Source: Sporobolomyces roseus (taxonomy: Eukaryota > Basidiomycota > Microbotryomycetes > Sporidiobolales > Sporidiobolaceae). From it: a stretch of 64,000 bases of DNA. The notes below the pieces were generated by a model. It ran no database searches. It was given only the letters and a program-made list of their open reading frames with translations, and was not told the DNA's origin. The stretch spans positions 372,001-436,000 of the forward strand of contig JADILM010000002.1 of NCBI GenBank assembly GCA_016617785.1, given 5' to 3'. Each line of letters begins with the position of its first letter. Positions within the stretch are counted from its first letter, which is position 1. The position numbers and the translations under genes were made by a program. Shown one piece after another: positions 1 through 10,774 of this stretch.

Positions 1-1245
1 GAGATGACGTCGATCAAGATTTCCCGTTGAAGAGGTTGACCAGTATCGAGATCTTCAACGTCGATATCGGTTGTGCGAGGATGTGGGAAATACTTGAACC
101 ATCGATGAAGAGCGAGACTCTCAAGTCTATACGGTGCCACGAAGTACCGGTGTACGTTCATGAGATTACCCTGAAAATCGTCAGACTCTGGGGCAGCTCT
201 CTGCGGGAGCTCGTTCTTTACACCTACGAGCCGTTCGAAGGTTTAGAAGTGAAGTCGGTCAGCTTGGCGTATGTCTTCTCCTCCTCCGTCGTGAGTCGAT
301 TGACACTGAGTGTGCTGACGAGAGACTGCGTGGATTAGATCGTTACTCAACCTCGAAGTCCTTGCTCTAACCGAGTATCGCCCAGAGATGAACTGGAACC
401 GATTCCCTCGGAATCTTCGAGACCTGTCAATTCACAAGAAGAACAAACGATTCCGACGTCGCGAAATCCTCGCACTCGTTCTCTCACTATCGCACGAAGG
501 GTTTCCGAATCTGAGGTCTTTCAGTATCACCGACGACAGACCTCCCGTTCCTCCTCGCCGGTCTTTCCCTCTGTCGACACCCGTCCAGCATTGCCCTGTC
601 ACCGTCTCCCGAGGCCTCGGTCTCGAAAGACTGAAGATAGAGGGCGTAATCCCCGAAGCTGCAGCGCTCGACTCCTTGCTCGAGTTCTGCTCCTCGACAC
701 TTCGGTACCTCGCACTTCTCAACATCGGTATCTTGGTTCCCTGGACCTCAATCGCGAAGCGTCAACTCCTTCGATGGCTCGAAGTCGGCTCTCTCGACAA
801 GTTCTTGAACTTTGACGAGGACTCGGACAACTCGGACGGTTCCGACGAAGACGACGCCAAGGACCCTCGAGATGCAACATACGAAAGACGCCGTCCTCAG
901 GCTCAAGTCTTCCTCGACACCACTTTCCCTCACCTCGACTACCTTCACCTTCATCTCGGCGATTCTTTCTCCCTCTCCGACGTTGTGAATTCGATCAAAC
1001 GCAATCGATGGCCGGCAATCAAGGTTATCGATCTCGACGGATTGCAGAAAGGGGGACTGTACGAGGATGAAGATATCGAGGAGGAGAATGCGAAAGGATT
1101 GGAGGAACTGTTCGAGATGAGCAAGAGTAGAGGAATTACAATCTGTGCGAGAGGAACACCTTTACAAGGGTTAGGGGATCTGTGGAGATACATGTTGAAC
1201 AGGAAGAGCTGGGGGTATACGGGGAGCGACGACGACATGTACTGA
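1..1245 (+). CDS. F-box/LRR-like protein, 5' end beyond the window
   Basis: The frame is open from the first bases, so the start lies to the left. One intron fits well: donor GTATGT at 269, acceptor TTAG ending at 338, joining the Leu-rich text SVSLA to SLLNLEVLAL. The product has the irregular leucine-rich text of fungal F-box-associated LRR proteins (LRELVLYTY, NLRDLSIH, LRYLALLNIG, LDYLHLHLGD), an acidic Asp/Glu/Ser insert around 820-870, and ends GSDDDMY with TGA at 1243-1245. No F-box is visible because the N-terminus is missing; the label rests on resemblance to the F-box gene at 17764-19214, which has a similar tail (SRGITICA here, ARGIIFSF there). Such proteins normally present substrates to SCF ubiquitin ligases. 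The substrate is unknown. Confidence 0.6.
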
Positions 1246-1651
1246 TTGGAGGATACCTTTGAATCAGATGCGATGAATCCTCATTCTCGACTGAGGAACG
1301 AAGTTTTCCCAAAATCCTCACGTCCCATCCTCTAGCGAGCGGTAGTATTCAGTTACTCGGCTGTACTGTAGTGAAGTCAAGCGAAGAAGAAAGAGCTTGA
1401 CTTTTTTGCAAAGCTGTCTCTCAAATCTTGGACAATCTCCTCGCAACTCTGTTCCTACTTCGTTCTATTGCTTCCACTCTCCAGCTCTCCTTCGATTCGA
1501 GAGCAGTCTCCAAGAGGACCGGCAATAGGGAGAGAGGGGAATCAAATTCCTTCTCGTGAACATCTTTCTCGGTACCTCCTCCCTCTCCTCCTTCAAATTC
1601 GACTATGCTCTCTCTCCTTCCTTGCACACTCTCCAGAAGTGAGGCGGAACG

Positions 1652-2254
1652 TTGACGATGAGTATGTACACGATGAGGGAGACGAGAAATGAACGAGATC
1701 AGGGTCAGTCGAATCGCCCAGATTTCCTCCTTTCTCACTTGCTCCCGCTGATCGAGACTAGCAATTCCATAGATCGCAAGTCATATCGGCGTCGACCTCT
1801 CTGCCTTCAAGTTGGTATCCTGCGTCACCCGTACAAAACGATTCGAAATCATTTCCGACCCAAACCTTACTCTCCTACTCCTCATTTCCCATCCTCTGCT
1901 TCCGTCGATCCGTTGTCGAACCCCTTCATTCCTCGACGACCAGGTCGAACTCCGTCGACAAGCGCTCAATCAGCTTCCGTCGCTCCTACCTCAACATCTC
2001 CTTCACCCGTCACTTTCCGTCGACTCTCGTTCTTCTCAATTCGGTCAGATTCGACGGGAACGAGATCGACACTTCCAAAGCTCGGTCGAAGAAGCTCTCA
2101 GCGAGAAGAAGAATCAGTTGAGGTGATAGAGGGAGAAGCAGCGGGACAGGGAGAATGGTGGTGGTATCGAGGAGGACCTGAGAGGAGACAAATGATCGAA
2201 ACGGCGGAGGATGACGAGTATGTGAGGAGGGTACAATGGGAGAACGATTGGTGA
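1652..2254 (+). CDS. possible small hypothetical gene, structure unsure
   Basis: About 600 bases are open to a TGA at 2252-2254. The C-terminal text is rich in Trp, Glu and Arg (GEWWWYRGG, DDEYVRRVQWENDW) and looks more like protein than chance reading. A second plus-strand frame at 1812-2126 also looks coding (DDQVELRRQALNQL, RRERDRHFQSS), so an unrecognised intron may join the two. I recognise no family. The 1246-1651 stretch before it holds nothing else I can support. The gene would converge on LSM6, whose stop lies at 2480. Alternatively the whole 1.2 kb is non-coding. Confidence 0.3.
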   Translation: MTMSMYTMRETRNERDQGQSNRPDFLLSHLLPLIETSNSIDRKSYRRRPLCLQVGILRHPYKTIRNHFRPKPYSPTPHFPSSASVDPLSNPFIPRRPGRTPSTSAQSASVAPTSTSPSPVTFRRLSFFSIRSDSTGTRSTLPKLGRRSSQREEESVEVIEGEAAGQGEWWWYRGGPERRQMIETAEDDEYVRRVQWENDW

Positions 2255-2479
2255 CGCTTGGAATCAAAGGGAAGTGGGTTTGTACATAGTGAGGAAATGA
2301 TCACTTTCTGTCTAGCGTTCTACATCATATCGAAGAGAGCGTCTTTCAGCCTCTTAGATGCCGCTCCCTCGCTGTTCAATTATCCACGCGACGGTATAGA
2401 GAGCGATCGATTCTCTCTGCTCCCCATGAGAAGCCTAGTATCGAAAAGCGAGAAGTCTACTGATTTTTCAATTTCTCGT

Positions 2480-2896
2480 TCACGCCATCTTCGAAATGTA
2501 CAACACTGTTCTCGATCTCAAAACTATCAGCGAGTGCCTCACGAGACAAGGAAGGACTCCAGACTGACCATTGTTCCCTCGTACGAAAGCGTCTCCGTAC
2601 TCGTTTGTTTTGATTCCGTTAACCCATTCCTCTGTTCCTTCCAGCGCAATGTTCATGTATCCATCCAAACAATTCAGGATACCTGATCACTTTCTTCGTC
2701 AGTACAGAGTGAGAGCTAGAGAGTGAGATGAGATTGAAGATGTACCTCTGTAATCGACTCCCGAATTCAATCGCACGACCACTTTCTGTCCTACTACACC
2801 TTTCAAGAATGCACCGGGACCTGGTAGCTCTGGTTGTTGTTGCTCTTGTTGAGGTTCTTCGGGTTGAGGCTCCGTTGTTGGTGATTGATCAGACAT
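2480..2896 (-). CDS. LSM6: U6 snRNA-associated Sm-like protein LSm6
   Basis: Subunit of the heptameric Lsm2-8 ring that binds the U6 snRNA 3' end in the nucleus and of the Lsm1-7 ring in cytoplasmic mRNA decay. After a Gln/Glu/Pro-rich leader of about 25 residues comes a complete Sm fold: Sm1 with GQKVVVRLNSGVDYRG, then CLDGYMNIALEGTEEW, and Sm2 with GDAFVRGNNVLYIS, all diagnostic of LSm6. Two introns split it: one after the VDYRG segment (donor GTACAT, acceptor before TATCCTG) and one inside the RGNN/VLYIS junction (donor GTCAGT, acceptor ACAG). I chose the ATG at 2894-2896 because an upstream in-frame ATG at 2968 would add residues absent from the family. It ends SKMA. No oddities. Confidence 0.93.
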
Positions 2897-3225
2897 TGCA
2901 AGGGAAGAAAGTGCGGGAAGCCTGAGAGGATAGTCGAGGATGTGCTTAGAGCAAGTAGCGAGATTCAAGGAGAGAGGAGTTGAGATTGAGGTGAATGGTG
3001 AGGAAAGAAACCAGAAATTTCATCGCAAGTTTGAGGAACTCGTTTTTGACTGGCGAATTCATCATCACAGATTGACTTGAAATCGATCTCATAGACTTCT
3101 CTGAGACGATCGAAAGAGCGTGCGAATCCAGCTACCCTCAGCAACGGGTTGAAAACGAGACACTTTCGTTCATTTTCGACAATCTTCCAGTGTGATCAAT
3201 GCCATTACAAGCGCAGGCAAGTAGT

Positions 3226-4750
3226 CTATCTGTTGTCATCGTTCTCAACCAGCTGACGTCGAGAAGGTGATCTCAGCCGAACTATCGAGCTGTACTCTTG
3301 AAGACGATGGGATTCAGAGTTTGTCGGGACGAACTTGAAATCGATGCTGTGTCTTCTCGAAGCTACAGGTCAGTCAGTCATCGCAGACAACTGACTAAGA
3401 GTATACTCACGTCGACCCGAAAGGCTGCCTTTCCCTGATCCGACAGTCCCCGGCGACGACAGCTCGAATTCTTCAGACATCGGTTCACCGTCGTTCTCAT
3501 GCGGATCCACCAAGAGCATCGTTCCCTGTTCCATCATCTCCCATTCTCTGACATTCCCTTGGCTCATCGGTTCACTCGCGACGACAACATGACTCTTGTG
3601 CTTCTCCCTCTCTCGATCTCCGACATCGAGTCCTCCATCATCTGGATGTCCTTCGTACCTCCTATCGAGAGCTGATCCTGCCGTAGTCGACCAGTATAGA
3701 CTCGGCGCTTCTCGCTCAGGCGGGTAAGCGTATCGGAGAGTGATGAGTCTCGAACCGTCTGTTATGGCCAGATTCAAACTCAAATACGAAACGAGCTTTC
3801 CGGAACGAGCGTAGAATCCGCCTTGCGACTCAATGAGGGACACGACTGTAGATACGGCCCAACTCAGGGCGTCGACTTGGTCTGAGAGGGAGAAGTCTTG
3901 CAGCCAGTTCGCAGTTGGAGAGGGGTCGAGACGATGGAAGAAGAGAGCGGCTGCACGGCGATCCAGGCATGATCAGTCGAGCTCAATAAGACCAAAGAGG
4001 ATGAACTTCGGACTTACCGAGCCATTCGGTACCAGTTGTGCCCTTGACATGTGACCTTGCATGTTTTCCTACGAGACTCATCAGTTCGATCTGAATGTCG
4101 CCGAATCCTGATCGAGGAATCCTTCAATCGTTCTCAGCTGTGATCGCGATCTAGTCGAGAGAGCCGAGTGGACTCACTGCCGATCCCGCCGTTGTGCTGA
4201 AACAGAAATCGACCCCATTGAAACGGATGACAATTCGACAGCTGAACTGCTCCCCAACCGCTCTGTAATCACGAAACTATCATTGTACACTCTGATTAGA
4301 ACGACGAGTGGAAATCGACTCACTGCCCGTATGTGACCAAGAACGACTCGACTTTCGATAGCGTTTGCGAGACTCCTCAAATTGAGATCGTGCAATGGAG
4401 GTGATGCGCATTTGTAGACAGTCGGAAGCGTCTCTGGATGCCCTAGGTGATATTCAGGTGTCGAATGGATCGCATAAGTCGAAGGAATTGAGCTGTACCA
4501 TCCAACGCCAAATCCGTCGATATTGGTGAAATGATTCGGGGAACCATGATCGCTGGCGATAGCTGGGGAATCAAGTTGGAGACCGGGTAGATAGTGCTCG
4601 TCGACTGTGGAGGGGCAGCGTTAGTTGGCTCTGGGATGATGAGCGGGAGAAGAGCTGACCTTGTTTTACAAGAGAGTGCTGAGGCCGAATAATCAGGTCG
4701 GCGAGCAAGATCGGCTCGGAGTGTGAGAAGTAGACGATCCATCTACACAT
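3226..4750 (-). CDS. DUG3: class II glutamine amidotransferase Dug3, glutathione degradation
   Basis: Dug3 is the amidotransferase-like subunit of the fungal DUG complex (with Dug2 and Dug1), which opens the gamma-glutamyl bond of glutathione in the cytosol. The start at 4748-4750 gives MCRWIVYF, exposing the N-terminal catalytic Cys2 expected of class II amidotransferases. Further landmarks are EPILLADLIIRPQHSLVKQ, NIDGFGVGWY, SRVVLGHIRA, CHPFQWGRFLFQHNGGIG and later MLLVDPHENDGEP. At least five short introns interrupt it. The last has donor GTGAGT near 3408 and acceptor CTGTAG near 3366; splicing it extends the frame to a TAG at 3226-3228, whereas unspliced reading stops at 3370. It is divergent from profilin across 558 bases. 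Confidence 0.88.
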
Positions 4751-5308
4751 TCTTTGAGTAGATGTTGAATGGGAGGAGAGGAAGAGGGAAAGGAAAAGGT
4801 TTGAGAGTTGCTTCGGGAGTCGGGTGGGATTCGGACTTCCGCGGCTAGGGTGCTGTAGGGCGAATTCATGGTGATGGTAATGAGTAGAGGAGGACAAGGA
4901 CAGGTCAGCGGAACCTGGTACGATCGGTGAAGCGTGAACCCTGAGAAAGCGAGAAAAAGCAAGAAAAGCGAAGAGAAATGAGCCATCACACGCTGAATTG
5001 GCCGCGAGGAAGCCTGCGCAATAGCGCGCGAGCTTAAACAGTATGGAGACATCCATCCCTTGAAGCTCGAGAGGTACAGAGCACCCTAGCTGTCCATCGA
5101 GATGAGAATGCGAAAAGGGAGTCGTAGTGAGCGAAGGACGAAGCGAGAAGCTCTTACATTAATACTGGACGCTAATAAGCTCTGAACTAAGCTGTTCAGA
5201 ATGCTACTGGGGTCTCTTAGCGATGTCGAGAGTATGGTAAAGGATCAACCTTTCCATCTCGAACTTCTCCCTCAACCAACAACTTTATCTCCTCAAAACT
5301 CATTCAAT
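4751..5308. promoter_or_regulatory. divergent promoter region of DUG3 and profilin
   Basis: This 558-bp stretch separates the DUG3 and profilin start codons. The profilin side is strongly pyrimidine-rich (CTTTCC, TTCTCCCTC, CTTTATCTCC) immediately before the ATG, a common pattern upstream of highly expressed fungal genes. I see no convincing TATA box or named regulatory motif. Confidence 0.4.
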
Positions 5309-6202
5309 ATGTCGTGGCAAGGTAAGCTAAACTCCCACCATCCTTCCCGAGCCGGACCGACGAGCTAACGAGCTCTCCTCGCTTCTCCCTTTCGCTCAAC
5401 TCGTCATCAAACCTTTCCTCTCATCTCTCCCCTCTCACTACTCTTCGTGGCTCTCTCGCTATAGCTTACGTCGACTCGAACCTTGTCGGAACTGGAAAAA
5501 TCAACAAGGTACGTCTTGAACTCGCTGAAACTTGATCAAATCCTGATGATTCACCGTTCCCTGTGCTTCTTGAACGTACAGGCTGCTATCCTTGGTCAAC
5601 AAGGAGGTGTATGGGCTAGCTCTTCCGGATACAACGTAAGCTTGTCATCCCTCTTACTCCCCTCGACTCGTGCAATCTCGCTTCATTTGGCTCAGTCCTC
5701 TCTCAACTCTCGCTTGGACGAGCCCGAGCGGCATTCCACTCACTCCATTCCTTCGATGAGTATTAGCGCTGACATGAGGTTTGAATATGTGCAGCTCACA
5801 CCCGAGGAACAAGCAGCGATTGTCAAGACTTTCCAAAATCCCGAGAATGCGCAAGCCAGTGGAGTACGAGCAGCTGGTCAAAAGTTCTTCTGCTTGAGTG
5901 CGAACGACAGGAGCGTGTATGGAAAGAAGTCGGTCAGTCATCGAAGGCCTCGAGAATCTACCCCCCAAAACTGAGAGCTGATTCGAGTTTCCTCTTGAGT
6001 TGACAGGCGGATGGTATCGTGATTGTCAAGACTACTCAAGCAGTTCTCGTCGCTGAGTACGCTCACCCCACGGTTCCTGGAGAAGCGACCAAGATTGTCG
6101 AGGTAAGCTGAACACTCGCTACTTTCTTTCGAAAGTTGACGAGCTGATTTGACTCTGCCATCGCAGGAACTCGCCGATTACCTTATTGGTGTTGGATACT
6201 AG
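5309..6202 (+). CDS. PFY1: profilin
   Basis: Profilin binds actin monomers, poly-Pro tracts and phosphoinositides, and feeds ATP-actin to formins. Spliced exons read MSWQ, AYVDSNLVGTGKINKAA, ILGQQGGVWASSSGYN, LTPEEQAAIVKTFQ, GQKFFCLSANDRSVYGKK, GIVIVKTTQAVLVAEY and ELADYLIGVGY, which is a full-length profilin of about 125-130 residues. The N-terminal Trp-3 and C-terminal Tyr of the poly-Pro site are both present. Five small introns occur (donors GTAAGC at 5322, GTACGT at 5509, GTAAGC at 5636, GTCAGT near 5934 and GTAAGC near 6103). The first coding exon is only 13 nt. Stop TAG at 6200-6202; the 3' flank is pyrimidine-rich. Confidence 0.95.
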
Positions 6203-6514
6203 ATCATTACCTTCTTTCTGTCTCCCTGACGACTACCCTACCTTTCTGTGCCCCTCCCTTTTCGTTTTCTCTCGCATATTTTTCTGTGTTTCTCTATCCC
6301 CTTTTCGTACCAAGTACAAATCAACCAAATCGATCGAATTCAAACACAACGACGATAGATAGCTCACAACGGCTTCTCACTGAGGACTACCTAAAACGTT
6401 TTCAAAAAGTCATCGAATTCTCACTGCGGAGCGCTGGGTCCTCTCTTTTCCCTCCATCTCACTAACTTTCTCCCTTCCTCCAACCCAACAGCACTGAGTC
6501 ACACTTACCCTCGA

Positions 6515-9500
6515 ATGTCCAGCTATCCTAGATTCTTCCCTTCTCAACCACTCCATTCCTCTCCTCCCACCTCAAATCTCGAACCCACTTCCTCCTCCTT
6601 TCCCCACGCCTCCACTTCTCACTTACCACCGCCAACAACGCAGCAAACACTTTCACCGCCATTCTCGATCAGATCAATCTCGCAATTGCAGGCGTTGAGG
6701 GATATACAGGGAGCGGAGGAGAATTGGAGGGTGAAGAGTGATGGAAAAGGAGAATTGTTTCCTCCTCTACCGTGGACTCTGGGTTACTCGAGCTTACTTG
6801 GGAGCGGGGGAACGAAGGAACGGAATTGTGGAGAACGTCTGGGTTGCGGAGAACAGCGAATGGTAACCGAGAGAGGAGGGAGAAGTGCGAATACTTTGGA
6901 GCGAGGTAGGAAGAAAGGAGCGAGATCGTCTGAGGTGGAATGGGATGAAGGTGATCCTGGTGGCAGAGTGAGATCGGAAAGAGAAGCGGGAATCCCGAGA
7001 GGGACCATCGCAGGTGAATTATCGTTTTCTACCCATCCTTGCTTCGCACTGCGCTGACTCTCGTTTGTTCATACTGCTACAGCTCATAATCCGACGAACA
7101 ACCTCACAGACTCGCCCGCGTCTCTCGATCATCCCTCTCGCTCGACGACAGCCGATCTCAACCCGTTTCCTCCCTCTCCCTGTCGTTTGAATTCTTGCGA
7201 AAGTACATACTTCACTGCATCCGAGTGCGACCCTCAACCGATGACCGACAAGGGCCACCTCCGTCCCTGGCCAGTAACGAAAGCTCACAATCAGTCAGAA
7301 CCGAATTCTCCCACTTCGACACTTCGCTCCCGTTCACCTCCCCTCTCTTCAATCGCTCGACCTTCTCTCTCGCCTCCCGTTTCTCCTGTTCGATACTCTC
7401 GCTCACCGGAGACTTACCCCCTCTCGCCGGATTCCCTCGAATACGACACCTCGCTCACTTCGCCTCTCCCTTTCCCTCAATTTTCCAACTTCTCGCAATT
7501 CGAAGATCCTCGATCTCTCACTCCCATGCCTCTCGATCTCTCGTTCGACAAACCTCGACCGGCACTGTTTCGAACGCTTCCCTCGGGCGATTATTTGCCT
7601 TCACGATCTATGAATCGATTGAGAGGAGTTGACGAGGAGATGGAACCAGAAGAACTGGAATGGGTGGAAAAGAGTAGGAGAGTGAGAGATGATGGAACGG
7701 GAAGGGATTGGTGGGGAAACCCTGTTGGAATGGGCGATTGGGGTAGAACGATCCTCAGTGAGCTTTTCGGATTCTTTAATCTCGGAAGACATTGACTGAA
7801 GCGGTGGAAAGCTCGCAGGCCCGGTATGGAACGAAACTGAACCGACAAGCTCGACGAGATCTCCTATTACACCTAATCAGCTCACTTCACCCGCCTCACC
7901 GAATCGATCGAAAACCTTTCCAAGACCCACTCCCTCAACCTCTCACATACCTTGCATACATCCGAGGCCTCGTCTTTCTTCTGAGGAACCTACTACGGGA
8001 CCGGCTACTCTCGCTGAACGCGTCGAGCACGATCGTCGACAAGCACCTCGACCAGATCAAGATGATCTCGACGCCTTCTCGACAACGGCAAGCAAGAAAG
8101 AACCTGTTTCGGGAATCGCTCCTTCCCTCGACAACCTCAATATACACGAGGTTGAGCAAGAGCATGCAGCGGTAGAGCCGACAAGCTGGAGGGTTGACGA
8201 ACGGGAGAGGGAGAGAAAGCTGGAGGAGACGAGGAAATGGGCGAGGAAGACGGCTGAAGCTTATCTCGAGCAGCTTGAGGCGGAGAGAGTAACGAAGGAG
8301 CGGGAGAGACAGGAAACGATGCATTTGAGTCGAAGAGGAGGAGGTCCCATCGATCAAGAACGCGAATTACCGTCTCGGCGACCTCGCTACCTTCGCTCCA
8401 ACCCGGTTCAAACCTCATCTACAGATCCCATCTCGATGATTCCCTCCGAGAGTCTCGAAAGACCCCGCTCAAAAGCTCAGTCGAGTCCTCCTTCGTCCCG
8501 ACCATTTCGGGAATCGCCTGTTCCTACAACCGATCAGGCTGGTCGACGAGACCGCGAGCTCGATTATATGGCTTCACTCGACTACGCTATCGCAGGCGAA
8601 GACCATCCTCTTTCGATTCGAGGAGGCCATTCTTTGCCTCTCGCACGGCCGACGAACGAAGGGATTCGTCACTTCGACTCTTCGCCGGATCTCTTCTCTC
8701 CCGCTTATCACAAGTCGACGTTGTCCGATGAGCCTGTTCATCGACACCGAAAGTCAGCTCGGACAGATCCGAAGCCTCAGCTTACCGAAGATCAAGTTGT
8801 AGAGCGAAGGAGATCGCGAAGATTGGGAGTATCGCTCGAAGCTGGACTACCTCTGGAGTTGACGAAAAGCGGAAAGAGAGAAAAAGCTTGGAACGAATGG
8901 TCGAAGGTCAGCCTCATTCTTTCTACACACTTCGCTTCTCTGACTGACTCAACCTTGAGCCTATTGCTTCCACAGCTCCTTGATCGAAGACGGCATCTGC
9001 TGAATAAACTGAGCTCCGAACCTTGCGTCGATAATGTTCCCGTGCTGAACGCTCTCGCGCAACTTCACGTTGAGACTCCGAATCCGACGACGAAAGAAAC
9101 AGCTGAGCAATTCCTGCTACAATCCTTACAACTTGGTATGTCCTCTGTCGCTGTCCAGAAGCCACAAGGTTCGACTCTAACCTTCTTGTCCGTTAAGATC
9201 CGGCACAACCTGAAACAAACTCGATGCTCGCGAAACTACTCGAATCGAAAGATCCTCATTCTGCAGTTAAATTCCAGAACGTCTGTTCCTCATTCGTCTC
9301 GTAGTACTCCATTGCTGATAGTGCTCCTCCCTCGCAGTCGTACTGCGCTTCGACTCGATCCTTCGAACCCAACTTTCCATCTCAGACTCGCCTCCGCTCT
9401 CGAGATTTCCGACTCTGCGGAAGAAGCAATCGAAACTATCGAGGGAATGGCTCGAAACTTTCCGTCAACTAAATGGGAAATCGTGGCGAATCATCGAGCG

Positions 9501-10747
9501 GGAATGCTAGCACTCGGGATTGGGGAGAGAAGGAGAGCGAAACGATCACTTCGGAAAGCGCTCGAAGGGTTGGACAAGGTGAACGGGGATGGAAGGGAAG
9601 AGCACTTGGATCTCAATGGACCCACTGCGGTCGAGATGGAGGATCTCGAAAGGGAGGTAAAGGAGGCGTTGGAAGAATTGGAGAAGTACGAATCGAGCGA
9701 AATATCACCAAATGCCGGAGTACCTCAGGTGACTCCTCGATGATCTCATCTAATTGGCTAGATCAAGCCTGACTCGCTATTACCGATAGGACTCGCACCG
9801 TCAATCAATCGCACAACGACAGAAAAACCACCGCCGTTCCTACTCGTTCAATCAGGCTGCTTCCCCTCCTTCATCCATCGAATCTATCACGCTCTCGCCG
9901 CTATCGAACCTCAAGAGTTCAGCTGAGAGACCTGCGCAAGATCGGTCTATTCAAAGGACTGTCCCTATCTCCACTGATGCTCAGCCTCAGCGATCAATAC
10001 CCTCAGCCCGTCGGAGACAACGTGCAGACAGTCTCGACACCGCAGATCGAACGGGCGGAAAGTGGACCGGTCCGGACTTTGACTTTCGTCAGAGAGATTC
10101 GTTGAGTCCTAGCTCTCTATCAGTGAGTAACGCCTTCGCTCGATTGGGAGTATAGGCTCACGCTGATGTACAACTTCTCGACCTGCAGAGCTCACTTTCG
10201 CCTCGTAGTATTACTCATCGACGAAGCGGAACTCAGCAAGAAGCAGTGCGTGCCCTGCTTCTCTCGTTCCTCCTGTCCGAAACTAACACGTTACAAACCC
10301 CCGCCAGGCTCTTTCTCGAACCTCGCAAACCCTATCCGAGGCTCTTCGCGTTCTCATGTTGATCACGCAAGATCGAACCGCTTCACAGCTCGCACACGAA
10401 ACTCGTCAAGTCTCGGAAGCGATGAATGTCGTGTTTCAATTGCTCCGTGAATCTACTCGGGAGGAACTCGTGCGGAACGAAGAGCTACTACGGAGCTTAC
10501 GAGATCTCTGTCAAGAATTGGAGAAGTTGCCGGGAAATCTGGGCGAGAGAGCCAAACGTACGTTCTCATTCATCCCGGCAGTGATTCCTGTAGCTAACTG
10601 TCGAGTCGGAAACTTCGGACAGTCATGAGTAGTAGAGCTGCGCCGACGCCTCAACCTATCGCACTACCGGATCCGATCGAGGTAGTCAGGAGAAACCTGG
10701 GAACGACAAAGAAGCTATTGGGAGTATTGTTTCCGAGCTTATTTTGA
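6515..10747 (+). CDS. large unrecognised protein with coiled coil and TPR-like repeats
   Basis: I do not recognise the family. The start ATG (6515) opens a Ser/Pro-rich disordered region of several hundred residues (exons to about 8180). It is followed by a charged helical coiled coil (8180-8320; DERERERKLEETRKW, LEQLEAERVTKERERQ), a TPR-like segment (9000-9570; ALRLDPSNPTFHLRLASAL, SAEEAIETIEGMARNFP, RAKRSLRKALEGL), another disordered stretch, and a helical C-terminus (10340-10560; SQLAHETRQVSEAMNVVFQL). Introns are visible near 7013-7080, 7760-7814, 8907-8976, 9137-9199, 9730-9785 (acceptor CCGATAG, phase 0), 10122-10190 and 10560-10622. Two oddities: around 9290-9335 the best coding frames on either side of the intron do not join cleanly, and the TGA at 10745-10747 is followed in the same frame by coding-like sequence. 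It may therefore be damaged, mis-assembled, or joined to the next gene. Confidence 0.55.
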
Positions 10748-10774
10748 AAGGAAAATGCCGTTCAACAAGTCGCG

